NCBI RefSeq assembly: GCF_002370355.1
Contig: NZ_AP017929.1
Span: 1 to 64,000 of the forward strand
DNA length: 64,000 nucleotides
Direction of reading: 5' to 3'
DNA from: Latilactobacillus sakei subsp. sakei DSM 20017 = JCM 1157
GTDB taxonomy: Bacteria; Bacillota; Bacilli; Lactobacillales; Lactobacillaceae
Positions within the stretch are counted from its first letter, which is position 1. Every line of letters starts with the position of its first letter. The notes beneath the pieces are model-generated. The model saw only the letters and a list, made by a program, of their open reading frames with translations, made no database searches and was not told where the DNA came from. Below, piece after piece: positions 55,707 through 62,880 of the stretch. Position numbers and translations under genes: made by a program.

Positions 55707-56708
55707 TTATTTAGTTGATTGACGATCAACAATACTATATGGCAATAGGATTGTCTTATCATCGATTTCTTCTTTGTTCATCATCTTCGTTAACAGACGC
55801 ATCCCAACAGCACCCATATCATATAAAGGTTGTGAGATTGATGTCATCTTAGGACGAACCATTTCAGTTAACTTCGTGTTATTACTTGTCACAATTTCAA
55901 AGTCAGTTGGAATATTAACCCCTGCATCAACAGCAGCATTTAAAACACCTACGGCTAATTCATCGTCACTGACAACAGCAGCAGTTGCGCCAGTTGCTTG
56001 AACCTTACCGAATAAGGCTTCACCAGCACTGTAACTGTATTCTGTTTCGAAAATTAAGCTTTCGTCATAAGGAATACCAGCTTCGTTCAAGGCATCTTTA
56101 TAGCCACGTAAACGATATTTGCTGTTGATTGGAAAATCTAAGTTGCCACAGATGAAGGCGACTTTTTCGTTACCGTTCTTGATTAACTTCAAAGTTGCGT
56201 CCTTAACGGCTGCAACGTAGTCAATATTAACACTACCGACTTGTTCGTCTGGATCGATTGAACCAGCTAATACGATTGGTGTCTTAGAACGGGCGAATTC
56301 AGCACGGATTGCATCTGAGATACTGTGACCCATGTAGATTAAACCATCTACTTGTTTTGCCAATAAGGTATTCAATACTTGAACTTCCTTTTGGTTGTTT
56401 TCATCTGAGTTCGCTAAAATGATGTTGTACTTGTACATTGTGGCAACATCATCAATCCCGCGTGCTAATGAAGCAAAGTAGATATCACTAACGTCTGGGA
56501 TAATAACCCCAACAGTTGTTGTTTTCTTACTTGCCAAACCACGAGCAACAGCGTTAGGACGATAGTCTAAACGGTCGATCACTTCAAGCACTTTCTTGCG
56601 AGTGGCAGGCTTAACGTTGGGGTTCCCGTTAACAACCCGTGAGACAGTCGCCATTGATACGTCAGCTTCACGCGCAACGTCGTAAATTGTAATTGTTTGT
56701 TTTTCCAT
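55707..56708 (-). CDS. ccpA: Catabolite control protein A
   Basis: 333-aa LacI-family master regulator of carbon metabolism. HTH residues 5-55 (ITIYDVAREADVSMATVSRV, hinge PNAVARGLA) and a periplasmic-binding core that takes the HPr-Ser-P corepressor. Length and sequence match lactobacillar CcpA, and the divergent pepQ neighbour is the classical arrangement. Two cre-like sites in the divergent region suggest autoregulation. Confidence 0.96.
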   Translation of the reverse strand: MEKQTITIYDVAREADVSMATVSRVVNGNPNVKPATRKKVLEVIDRLDYRPNAVARGLASKKTTTVGVIIPDVSDIYFASLARGIDDVATMYKYNIILANSDENNQKEVQVLNTLLAKQVDGLIYMGHSISDAIRAEFARSKTPIVLAGSIDPDEQVGSVNIDYVAAVKDATLKLIKNGNEKVAFICGNLDFPINSKYRLRGYKDALNEAGIPYDESLIFETEYSYSAGEALFGKVQATGATAAVVSDDELAVGVLNAAVDAGVNIPTDFEIVTSNNTKLTEMVRPKMTSISQPLYDMGAVGMRLLTKMMNKEEIDDKTILLPYSIVDRQSTK

Positions 56709-56748
56709 TTTAAAATGATTCCTTTCATTCGCAAAATAAAATATATTG

Positions 56749-56860
56749 TATTTTCATTTGTTTTCATTTCACTTCTTGATTAATTTAACAGATATTTAAG
56801 GCAAATGCAAGCGGTTTACATCATTTTTGTGAAATTTTCATTTTTGTTTTCATTTGCAGT
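56749..56860. promoter_or_regulatory. ccpA-pepQ divergent region with TTTTCATTT repeats
   Basis: The motif TTTTCATTT occurs at least four times in two pairs (56750-56770 and 56835-56857), bracketing the cre-like site at 56806-56820. It could be a separate regulator's operator or A/T-rich promoter sequence. Confidence 0.4.
56806..56820. promoter_or_regulatory. cre-like site
   Basis: TGCAAGCGGTTTACA matches the cre core (TGNAANCGNTNNCA) except for one inserted base near the 3' end. Confidence 0.4.
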
Positions 56861-56863
56861 TTA

Positions 56864-56877
56864 CATTAACGTTTACA
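56864..56877. promoter_or_regulatory. cre-like site near pepQ promoter
   Basis: Minus-strand TGTAAACGTTAATG agrees with the cre consensus at 12 of 14 positions, 47 bases before the pepQ start. Confidence 0.45.
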
Positions 56878-56924
56878 TTTTCTGTGCTATACTGTGATTA
56901 TCAACTGTAAAGGAAGTGCTTTAG

Positions 56925-58022
56925 ATGAATAATCAATTAGCCCAATTACAAAATTGGCTTGTCGAGAATAATATGGATGTGGCTTACATTAGTAATCCAA
57001 CGAACATCCTCTATTTCACTGGTTTTGAAAGTGATCCTGCAGAACGGGTTTTAGCCCTCTTTGTTTTTGCAGATCAGGACCCATTCCTATTTACACCACA
57101 ACTAGAAGTTGAATCTGCTAAGAAGGCTGGCTGGAAACTTGATGTTTATGGTTACCTTGATCATGAAGATCCATATGCCATCATCGCAGATCAAATCAAG
57201 AAACGGATGGCCAACCCAACACGTTGGGCTCTTGAAAAAGACGACCTTCCCGTTCAACGTTATGAAGCAATTCTAAAGCAATTCCCTAACGCAACATTCC
57301 CTGGTGATGCATCACGCTTCATGGAAAACTTAAAATTAATCAAAACACCTGAAGAAATTGCTTTAATGGAAGCAGCCGGCCGCGAAGCTGACTACGCCTT
57401 TGAAGTTGGTTTCAACGCTTTAAAAGCTGGCAAAACAGAACAAGACATCGTTGCTGAAATCGAATATGCTTTAATGCGTAAAGGCGTTATGCATATGAGT
57501 TTCGATACAATTGTACAATCAGGCATCAACGCTGCTAACCCACATGGTGGCCCAGAAGCTAATATCTTAACACCTGATGCATTAGTGCTCTTTGATCTTG
57601 GGACATTACACAAAGGTTATATGAGTGATGCGACACGGACTGTTGCTTTTGGTAAACCAGATGCTAAGTCACTTGAAATCCACAAAGTTTGTCTTGAAGC
57701 AAACTTAGCTGCACAAGATGCTGTTAAACCCGGCATTACAGCTGCTGAATTAGATAAGATTGCCCGCGACGTGATTACGAAGGCCGGTTATGGCGAATAC
57801 TTTATTCACCGTTTAGGTCATGGGATTGGGACTTCAGAACACGAATTCCCATCAATCATGGAAGGTAACGACATGATTATCAAACCAGGCATGTGCTTCT
57901 CAATCGAACCAGGGATTTACATCCCAGGTGTTGCCGGTGTCCGGATTGAAGACTGTGTCCACGTTACAGAAACAGGCGCAGAATCATTCACACACATGAC
58001 AAAAGAACTACAAACATTCTAA
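56925..58022 (+). CDS. pepQ: Xaa-Pro dipeptidase
   Basis: 365-aa M24-family prolidase, cytosolic. N-terminal creatinase-like domain (1-125), then the pita-bread metal domain with DLGTLHKGYMSDATRT (two Asp ligands), HRLGHGIG (His), FSIEPGIYIPG and VRIEDCVH (two Glu). Releases proline from dipeptides. Divergent from ccpA, as in many lactobacilli, where CcpA controls both. An array of four structured repeats starts at its stop codon. Confidence 0.95.
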   Translation: MNNQLAQLQNWLVENNMDVAYISNPTNILYFTGFESDPAERVLALFVFADQDPFLFTPQLEVESAKKAGWKLDVYGYLDHEDPYAIIADQIKKRMANPTRWALEKDDLPVQRYEAILKQFPNATFPGDASRFMENLKLIKTPEEIALMEAAGREADYAFEVGFNALKAGKTEQDIVAEIEYALMRKGVMHMSFDTIVQSGINAANPHGGPEANILTPDALVLFDLGTLHKGYMSDATRTVAFGKPDAKSLEIHKVCLEANLAAQDAVKPGITAAELDKIARDVITKAGYGEYFIHRLGHGIGTSEHEFPSIMEGNDMIIKPGMCFSIEPGIYIPGVAGVRIEDCVHVTETGAESFTHMTKELQTF

Positions 58023-58139
58023 GAGTGCGTCATTAACGGGGAGCTTTTGAGCATTTGCCTAGTGTTGTGAATGAACGGCTCTGCCGGTCGTTTTGCAATA
58101 CGTAGCAAAGCACAGAAAGCTGTTAATGAAAGCACGTTT
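58023..58139 (+). repeat. Structured 3' repeat, array C unit 1
   Basis: Starts immediately after the pepQ stop. GTGC (58025-58028) to GCAC (58132-58135). Paired arms: CATTAAC (58031-58037) / GTTAATG (58122-58128), AGCTTT/AAAGCT, TTTGC (58054-58058) / GCAAA (58105-58109), and apical CGGC/GCCG. Confidence 0.85.
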
Positions 58140-58145
58140 CGGATA

Positions 58146-58265
58146 AAGTGCGTAAGCAAGCGGTTATATTTTGAGGACTAGCCTAGTCTGGTGAATGACC
58201 AACTCGTTGGTCGTTTAACGGACGTAGCTAGCCGCAGAAATATGCCTGCTGAAGCACGTTTCAAG
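58146..58265 (+). repeat. Structured 3' repeat, array C unit 2
   Basis: GTGC (58148-58151) to GCAC (58254-58257). Paired arms: ATATTT/AAATAT, CTAGC/GCTAG, apical GACCAAC/GTTGGTC. Lower-stem AGCAAGC / GCCTGCT has one mismatch. Confidence 0.85.
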
Positions 58266-58267
58266 TA

Positions 58268-58389
58268 AGAGTGCTGATTCGAACGAATTGGCTTTGAGGA
58301 TTAACTTAAAAACGCGGATTATGACGCTCTTGGTCATGATTCGCGTTTTTTGTTAACCGGAAAAGGCAGTTCGAAGAAGCACGTTTCAA
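58268..58389 (+). repeat. Structured 3' repeat, array C unit 3
   Basis: GTGC (58271-58274) to GCAC (58379-58382). Paired arms: TTCGAAC/GTTCGAA, TTAAC/GTTAA. The apical hairpin is replaced by an intrinsic-terminator-like one (AACGCG.../CGCGTTTTTT). Confidence 0.85.
58310..58352 (+). terminator. Terminator-like hairpin inside repeat unit C3
   Basis: AAACGCG-GATTATGAC, loop GCTCTTG, GTCATGATT-CGCG then TTTTTT. Likely terminates pepQ transcripts within the array. Confidence 0.7.
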
Positions 58390-58393
58390 ATAA

Positions 58394-58511
58394 GAGTGCC
58401 CTTAATTGCGTCTAGCAACTAAGCATTAATACAAAATGAGCCATAATCTTGGTTTTAAGATTATGGCTCATTTTAGATTAAGCGGAAGTTGTTGCAATTA
58501 ATGGCACGTTT
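58394..58511 (+). repeat. Structured 3' repeat, array C unit 4
   Basis: GTGC (58396-58399) to GCAC (58504-58507). Paired arms: TTAATTGC/GCAATTAA, CAACT/AGTTG, TTAAT/ATTAA, and a terminator-like apical hairpin AAAATGAGCC/GGCTCATTTT. Confidence 0.85.
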
Positions 58512-58516
58512 CAGAT

Positions 58517-58570
58517 AGAGTACTGTGCCAAACGGGTAACTTCTACGAAAGGTGTTACAATCACCCCTCC
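58517..58570 (+). repeat. Degenerate fragment of the structured 3' repeat, array C
   Basis: Begins GAGTACTGTGCC, resembling the 5' end of a unit, then loses similarity. The 58023-58615 gap contains only this array and the following terminator. Confidence 0.45.
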
Positions 58571-58576
58571 AAATTA

Positions 58577-58611
58577 AAAAGCCCTCACAATCAGTGAGGG
58601 CTTTTTAACAA
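58577..58611. terminator. Bidirectional terminator
   Basis: AAAAAGCCCTCACAA with complement TGTGAGGGCTTTTT equivalents; between the repeat array and the YtxH gene. Confidence 0.85.
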
Positions 58612-58615
58612 TCCT

Positions 58616-59053
58616 TTATTCACCTAATGAATCTGGTGCCATCTTTTCTTCTGCTTCATCTTTGGCTTGGCCAAAAGCACTCTTGCCTTCAATGACGATA
58701 TCATCAAAATCTTCAGCAGCTGGTTCTAAGCTACTACCGAATTGTGATTTTAAGTCTGCCGTCTTTTCATCAAATTGCGCTTTAGCTTGTTCTTTGATAT
58801 CCAATGCATTTTCTTGCCAATCACTCGCATAATCATGCACACGGTTCATATGGAACTTTGCTTCTCCTTTAAGATCAGCAGCCGTTTCGTTCATCAAGTA
58901 ATAATAGTCTTGTGCGCGATCAATGGCATCTTCGCCCAAGTCCACTAATTTATTTTGTAATTCTTTACCCGTTTTAGGTGTTAATAAAAGTGTGGCACCA
59001 ATTGCTGCTGCACCGCCCACTAAAACACCGAATAAAAAGCCTTTTTTTGCCAT
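58616..59053 (-). CDS. YtxH-domain protein
   Basis: 145 aa. N-terminal single hydrophobic segment with FLFGVLVGGAAAIGATLLLTPKTGKEL, the YtxH signature, followed by a long acidic amphipathic helix region. General-stress-type membrane-associated protein of unknown mechanism. Begins five bases after the DUF948 gene; the two are normally paired in Bacilli. Confidence 0.85.
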   Translation of the reverse strand: MAKKGFLFGVLVGGAAAIGATLLLTPKTGKELQNKLVDLGEDAIDRAQDYYYLMNETAADLKGEAKFHMNRVHDYASDWQENALDIKEQAKAQFDEKTADLKSQFGSSLEPAAEDFDDIVIEGKSAFGQAKDEAEEKMAPDSLGE

Positions 59054-59058
59054 GTGAA

Positions 59059-59493
59059 TTACTCCTTGTCTTTTGTTTGTCGTCTATTTTGATAGAATCT
59101 AAGGGCACTGGCCCCCATTTTAGAAGCAACTGTTGCTTTGGCGGTCGTGCGACCGACACTTGTTACTTTTTCAGTCAAACCGCGACTGGCAGCATTCAAA
59201 CTTGAAACACTCTCGCCTAATTCGCCGGCTGCACGGAAAACTGGATCTAAATCTGCTACTTTACCGTTGACATCGTCTAGTAAAACATTCGTTTTGTTCA
59301 ACAGACCTTCAACTTGTCTTGAAAGGACATCTACATCATTCGTAATTGTTGTCACGCTCTTATTGGCTTCGGTGACTGTCTCGGAAACACGCGTTAAAAC
59401 CTTAGTGACTTTTAATAACATCACTATTAGAAAAACAACCAAAACTGCAAAAGCCCCTGCAGCGATTAATGCTGCAATTTGACCACCCGTCAT
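59059..59493 (-). CDS. DUF948 membrane-anchored protein
   Basis: 144 aa from ATG 59493, chosen for its AGGAGGAAC ribosome site; the frame stays open 26 codons further without one. One N-terminal span (about 4-28), then a coiled-coil rich in Val/Thr heptads (VSETVTEANKSVTTITNDVD, LNKTNVLLDDVNGKV) like the YtxG/DUF948 family. Co-transcribed with the YtxH gene; the pair is usually a stress-inducible envelope module. Confidence 0.85.
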   Translation of the reverse strand: MTGGQIAALIAAGAFAVLVVFLIVMLLKVTKVLTRVSETVTEANKSVTTITNDVDVLSRQVEGLLNKTNVLLDDVNGKVADLDPVFRAAGELGESVSSLNAASRGLTEKVTSVGRTTAKATVASKMGASALRFYQNRRQTKDKE

Positions 59494-59650
59494 CAATTTG
59501 TTCCTCCTATTTCGTCGTCTATTATCTTGTTTCTCAGTCTCTAGGATAGCATTATTCGGTACAACCTTCAAATAATCATACTATATTAGATGTCATTTTT
59601 TTAAACATTTGCTAAACTAGAATTATGCACTTTTAAAGGAGTTTGTCAGC

Positions 59651-60538
59651 ATGTTCTTTCAATCACTAACCACCACACCCGTCGAGTCGGTTCAAAAGCA
59701 AACCAATATCTTTATGCGCTATATAACCAGCATCGATTGGGATCACCTCTTAGGCCTCTTCATCACTGGCTTTTTTCAAATCATTTTAATTTCACTACTT
59801 TTTTACTTGCTTAGTCGCATTGGGCGTTTTATTATCAAACGGGCCTTTCGCAAATATCGCGAAGCAGATGGTTTTTCCAACAATCGAATGAATACCATCT
59901 ATACCCTGATGACCAACGCTTTAGCTTATCTGCTAATTTTCTTTTACCTTTATGCACTGCTCAGCATTATCGGCGTTCCAGTCGGGACATTAATTGCCGG
60001 TGCTGGGATCTTCAGTTTAGCCGTTGGTCTTGGTGCCCAAGGATTTGTCAACGATATTGTCACTGGCTTTTTCATCCTTGCCGAACAACAATTTGACGTT
60101 GGCAATACCGTCCGAATTGGAACGATTGAAGGTACCGTTACAGCGATTGGCTTGCGAACCACACAAGTGCAAAGCTACGATGGCACGCTCAATTTCATCC
60201 CCAACCGTAACATCTCAATCGTCAGCAATCTCTCCCGTAATAATATGCGAGTGCTGATTAATATTCGCATCAACCCCGATACGGATATCGAACAGCTCGC
60301 AACGATTGTTAAGCAAGTTAACACCGAATTAGTCCCCCGCCATCCTGAGATCAAAGACGGCCCCACATTACTGGGGGTTTCAACCTTAACGGACGGCACA
60401 CTCGCTTATCAAGTGGTGATGCACACGCTTAACGGCGAACAAGCAACGACGCAACGCTTATTTTTACAGGGTTACTTGCAGGCAATTAACGCTGCTGGTA
60501 TCACCCTTCCCACCAGTTCATTGACTTTAACCAACTAA
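59651..60538 (+). CDS. Small-conductance mechanosensitive channel, MscS family
   Basis: 295 aa. Three or more N-terminal spans, then the pore helix and beta domain: VPVGTLIAGAGIFSLAVGLG (TM3 Gly/Ala-rich pore), AQGFVNDIVTGFFILAEQQF and VGNTVRIGTIEGTVTAIGLR are MscS signatures. Releases solutes on hypo-osmotic shock. AAAGGAG ribosome site; the DUF368 gene starts 24 bases downstream, so both are probably in one operon. Confidence 0.9.
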   Translation: MFFQSLTTTPVESVQKQTNIFMRYITSIDWDHLLGLFITGFFQIILISLLFYLLSRIGRFIIKRAFRKYREADGFSNNRMNTIYTLMTNALAYLLIFFYLYALLSIIGVPVGTLIAGAGIFSLAVGLGAQGFVNDIVTGFFILAEQQFDVGNTVRIGTIEGTVTAIGLRTTQVQSYDGTLNFIPNRNISIVSNLSRNNMRVLINIRINPDTDIEQLATIVKQVNTELVPRHPEIKDGPTLLGVSTLTDGTLAYQVVMHTLNGEQATTQRLFLQGYLQAINAAGITLPTSSLTLTN

Positions 60539-60562
60539 ATTATCCGCCAAAGGAGCACTCTT

Positions 60563-61459
60563 ATGCCACTAATTAATGCACTCAAAGGCGCCCTAATCGG
60601 TGTCGCACTCGTTATTCCTGGTTTATCTGGTAGTATCTTTGCCGTCATCGTTGGTTTATATGAACCATTATTAAAGGCCATCGCGCAGTTCAAACAAGAT
60701 TGGCGCCAAGCAATTGGCTTTTTATGGCCAATCGGTATTGGCGCGGGCATCGGTGTATTATTATCGACCAAAGTTATTTTATGGTTATGCACCGCTTATC
60801 CACTGGCCGCTTATAGTTTCTTCATCGGCCTCGTTTTAGGTAGCTTACCGTTCATCTGGCGCAAGCTTAAAAAGCTAAACTGGCAGCAAGTCTTAATTGC
60901 CATTGCCTGTGGTGGCTTGATGTTATTGATTACCAAAATTGGTGGTCATCAAAACGAATCTGACATTGCCATCAAACAACTAACGTCCCTCCAAGATTTC
61001 GGGATGTTAACCTTTACCGGCTTTTTCTCCGTTTCATTGATGGTGATTCCCGGTGTTTCGGGTTCGATCATGTTAATGATTATCAAACAATATGGTACCG
61101 TCTATCACGCCGTTAGCCAATTACTCGATTTGCTCGTTTATCTCGTTACCGGCCGCTTTGAACAGGCAGGCGAGGCTTTCAAAAGTGTCGCCCTCCTCTT
61201 GCCATTTATGCTAGGCGCTGTGATTGGGACCGTGATTGTCGCTAAAATCATGCATTACTTACTCGCTCACTATGCCCAATATGTTTATGCTGGCGTTTTA
61301 GGCGTGATCCTAGCAGCCATCTGGATCCTAGCTGAAACAGGCGTTGTACCCGCTTGGCCGGCCGTGGGTGGTTTAACCGCACTACTAGGGCCAATCGCAT
61401 TAATTGCCGTGATGCTCGTCTTAGGAGCCATTGCAACGATTTACTTCGATCGCGCCTAA
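60563..61459 (+). CDS. DUF368 membrane protein, probable polyprenyl-phosphate transporter
   Basis: 298 aa, about eight to nine spans. LKGALIGVALVIPGLSGSIF and the repeat-like FFSVSLMVIPGVSGSIMLMI are the two PG-x-SGS motifs that define DUF368 (PopT family), shown in other bacteria to translocate undecaprenyl phosphate back to the cytosolic face. A DedA-family gene (36510) in this window provides the alternative family. Two tandem structured repeats begin at its stop codon. Confidence 0.87.
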   Translation: MPLINALKGALIGVALVIPGLSGSIFAVIVGLYEPLLKAIAQFKQDWRQAIGFLWPIGIGAGIGVLLSTKVILWLCTAYPLAAYSFFIGLVLGSLPFIWRKLKKLNWQQVLIAIACGGLMLLITKIGGHQNESDIAIKQLTSLQDFGMLTFTGFFSVSLMVIPGVSGSIMLMIIKQYGTVYHAVSQLLDLLVYLVTGRFEQAGEAFKSVALLLPFMLGAVIGTVIVAKIMHYLLAHYAQYVYAGVLGVILAAIWILAETGVVPAWPAVGGLTALLGPIALIAVMLVLGAIATIYFDRA

Positions 61460-61582
61460 AGAGTGCGTTTGAAACGCTTTGACTTTGAGCATTAGCACAG
61501 CTCGGTGAATAACTGCTGCAAGCAGTTGTTTGACGAGTAACGCTAAGCGCAGAAAGATACTGACAAAAGCACGTTTAAAATC
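61460..61582 (+). repeat. Structured 3' repeat, array D unit 1
   Basis: Starts directly after the DUF368 stop. GTGC (61463-61466) to GCAC (61569-61572). TTAGC/GCTAA, CTCG/CGAG, apical AACTGCT/AGCAGTT pair, but the 3' outer arm does not complement its own 5' arm, unlike unit 2. Confidence 0.85.
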
Positions 61583-61700
61583 AGAGTGCGTTTGAAACGC
61601 TTTGGCTTTGAGCATTAGCACAGCTCGGTGAATAACTGCTGCAAGCAGTTGTTTGACGAGTGACGCTAAGCGCAGAAGGCAGTTTCAAAAAGCATATTTT
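61583..61700 (+). repeat. Structured 3' repeat, array D unit 2
   Basis: Near-identical tandem copy of unit 1 at a 123-base period through the first 100 bases; outer arms TTTGAAAC/GTTTCAAA pair perfectly. Closing GCAC is GCAT. The 61460-61764 gap contains the two units and the terminator; short ORFs inside are not genes. Confidence 0.85.
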
Positions 61701-61708
61701 AGCCATCA

Positions 61709-61752
61709 AAAAAAGCGTTACGACTGACTTTTGCCGCAACGCTTTTTTAATG
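61709..61752. terminator. Bidirectional terminator after array D
   Basis: AAAAAAAGCGTTACG with complement CGCAACGCTTTTTT. Confidence 0.8.
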
Positions 61753-61764
61753 CGCTAAAATAAA

Positions 61765-62250
61765 CTAATCTTGTTGTTTCTCTATTGGTAAAGCCTCAAT
61801 CTTATATTCTTTTTCAATATTATGGGCTACCCGGTTAAAACTCTTCATCATCTCGCGCCGAGTCACAATCCCTGTGAATTCGCCGTCGTCTGATAATACC
61901 GGTAAGTACGGATGATCAACCAACAAATGAAGTGTTTCTTCGATATCGTATGGATCTTTAATTGTCACGACATCCTTTTGCATCACATCTTGAACGGTCA
62001 TTTTACGGAGGTTATCGAAACTCAAGTGATCGAGTCCTAACATCGTCTCTGTGATCAGTGGCATGGTTAGCATCCCTTTAAACTTCGAATGATTATCGAG
62101 CACCGGAATACTTGAATATTTAACAGTTGTTAAGAGAATAAACGCATGTTCTAACGAGTTATTTTCCTGAACGCTAGCGACCATTTCACCAGGAATTAAA
62201 AAATGTTCTTTGTTTTCGAGTAATAAATTCTGAAACGCATCTGAAATCAT
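61765..62250 (-). CDS. cbpB: CBS-domain protein CbpB (c-di-AMP-binding type)
   Basis: 161 aa made of two CBS motifs (about 15-75 and 86-140): FLIPGEMVASVQENNSLEHA and TVQDVMQKDVVTIKDPYDIE. Matches the CbpB/DarB (YkuL) family, which binds cyclic di-AMP and in B. subtilis controls the stringent-response enzyme Rel and pyruvate carboxylase. No other domains. Upstream of it on the same strand are yfcE and rdgB, separated by 98 bases. Confidence 0.85.
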   Translation of the reverse strand: MISDAFQNLLLENKEHFLIPGEMVASVQENNSLEHAFILLTTVKYSSIPVLDNHSKFKGMLTMPLITETMLGLDHLSFDNLRKMTVQDVMQKDVVTIKDPYDIEETLHLLVDHPYLPVLSDDGEFTGIVTRREMMKSFNRVAHNIEKEYKIEALPIEKQQD

Positions 62251-62302
62251 GCAGTGTCCTCCTTCTGATTACCTACGTTTAATATTGTACCAAACCACTA
62301 AC

Positions 62303-62345
62303 TAAAAAGACTATCCACAGCGTCTAAACTTTGGATAGTCTTTAA
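62303..62345 (-). terminator. Terminator after yfcE
   Basis: AAAAAGACTATCCACAGCG with complement TTTGGATAGTCTTTA; T-run on the minus strand. Confidence 0.7.
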
Positions 62346-62347
62346 CT

Positions 62348-62869
62348 TTAAGCTCTTTTAAATTTAAATTGGAGTTGTGGTACTTTTTCAAAATGGCGGT
62401 CATAATATTGGACTTGATAGTCAGTCGCCGTGATATCCACAACAGCATAGGTGCCACCTAAGGGTTGGAATTGGCCCCGCGGTTGCGAAATACTGCCTGG
62501 ATTTAATACCAAGAGCCCTTGGTGCATTTCACAGGCTAACTGATGTGTGTGTCCGTAAAAAGCCAATTGCGCGCCTTCTGCTTGAGCCGCTAACATCAAC
62601 CGCGTTAAATCAAAATTAACACCGTACAAATGACCATGCGTTAAAAAAGCCTTTTGCGCCCCAACTGGCACCACCACTTGTTCTGGGAAGTGGCCATTAA
62701 AATCCATGTTGCCTTGCACAACCGTCATTTGTTGAAATAATGAATCGGTCGTCGTTAATTCGGAATCGCCACAATGTAAGAAAGTGACTACTTCGTCCTT
62801 ATAATGCGCAACCAATTGCACCAAAATATCCCGATCGCCATGACTATCACTGACTACTACTAACCGCAT
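62348..62869 (-). CDS. YfcE/MJ0936-type metallophosphoesterase
   Basis: 173 aa from ATG 62869, supported by AGGAGGGAT; an upstream TTG overlaps rdgB. Compact calcineurin-like fold: VVSDSHGD (metal ligands), LHCGDSE, VQGNMDF, LTHGHLYG and YGHTHQL. Manganese phosphodiesterase of unclear natural substrate. Directly after rdgB (the XTP pyrophosphatase), the usual arrangement in Lactobacillales. Confidence 0.88.
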   Translation of the reverse strand: MRLVVVSDSHGDRDILVQLVAHYKDEVVTFLHCGDSELTTTDSLFQQMTVVQGNMDFNGHFPEQVVVPVGAQKAFLTHGHLYGVNFDLTRLMLAAQAEGAQLAFYGHTHQLACEMHQGLLVLNPGSISQPRGQFQPLGGTYAVVDITATDYQVQYYDRHFEKVPQLQFKFKRA

Positions 62870-62880
62870 CTTAATCCCTC

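Noticed and set aside
61248-61621. ORFs of 62-66 codons in and after the DUF368 gene
   Set aside because: They translate the tandem repeat or the antisense of a good membrane protein gene; the similar peptides arise from the repeat itself.
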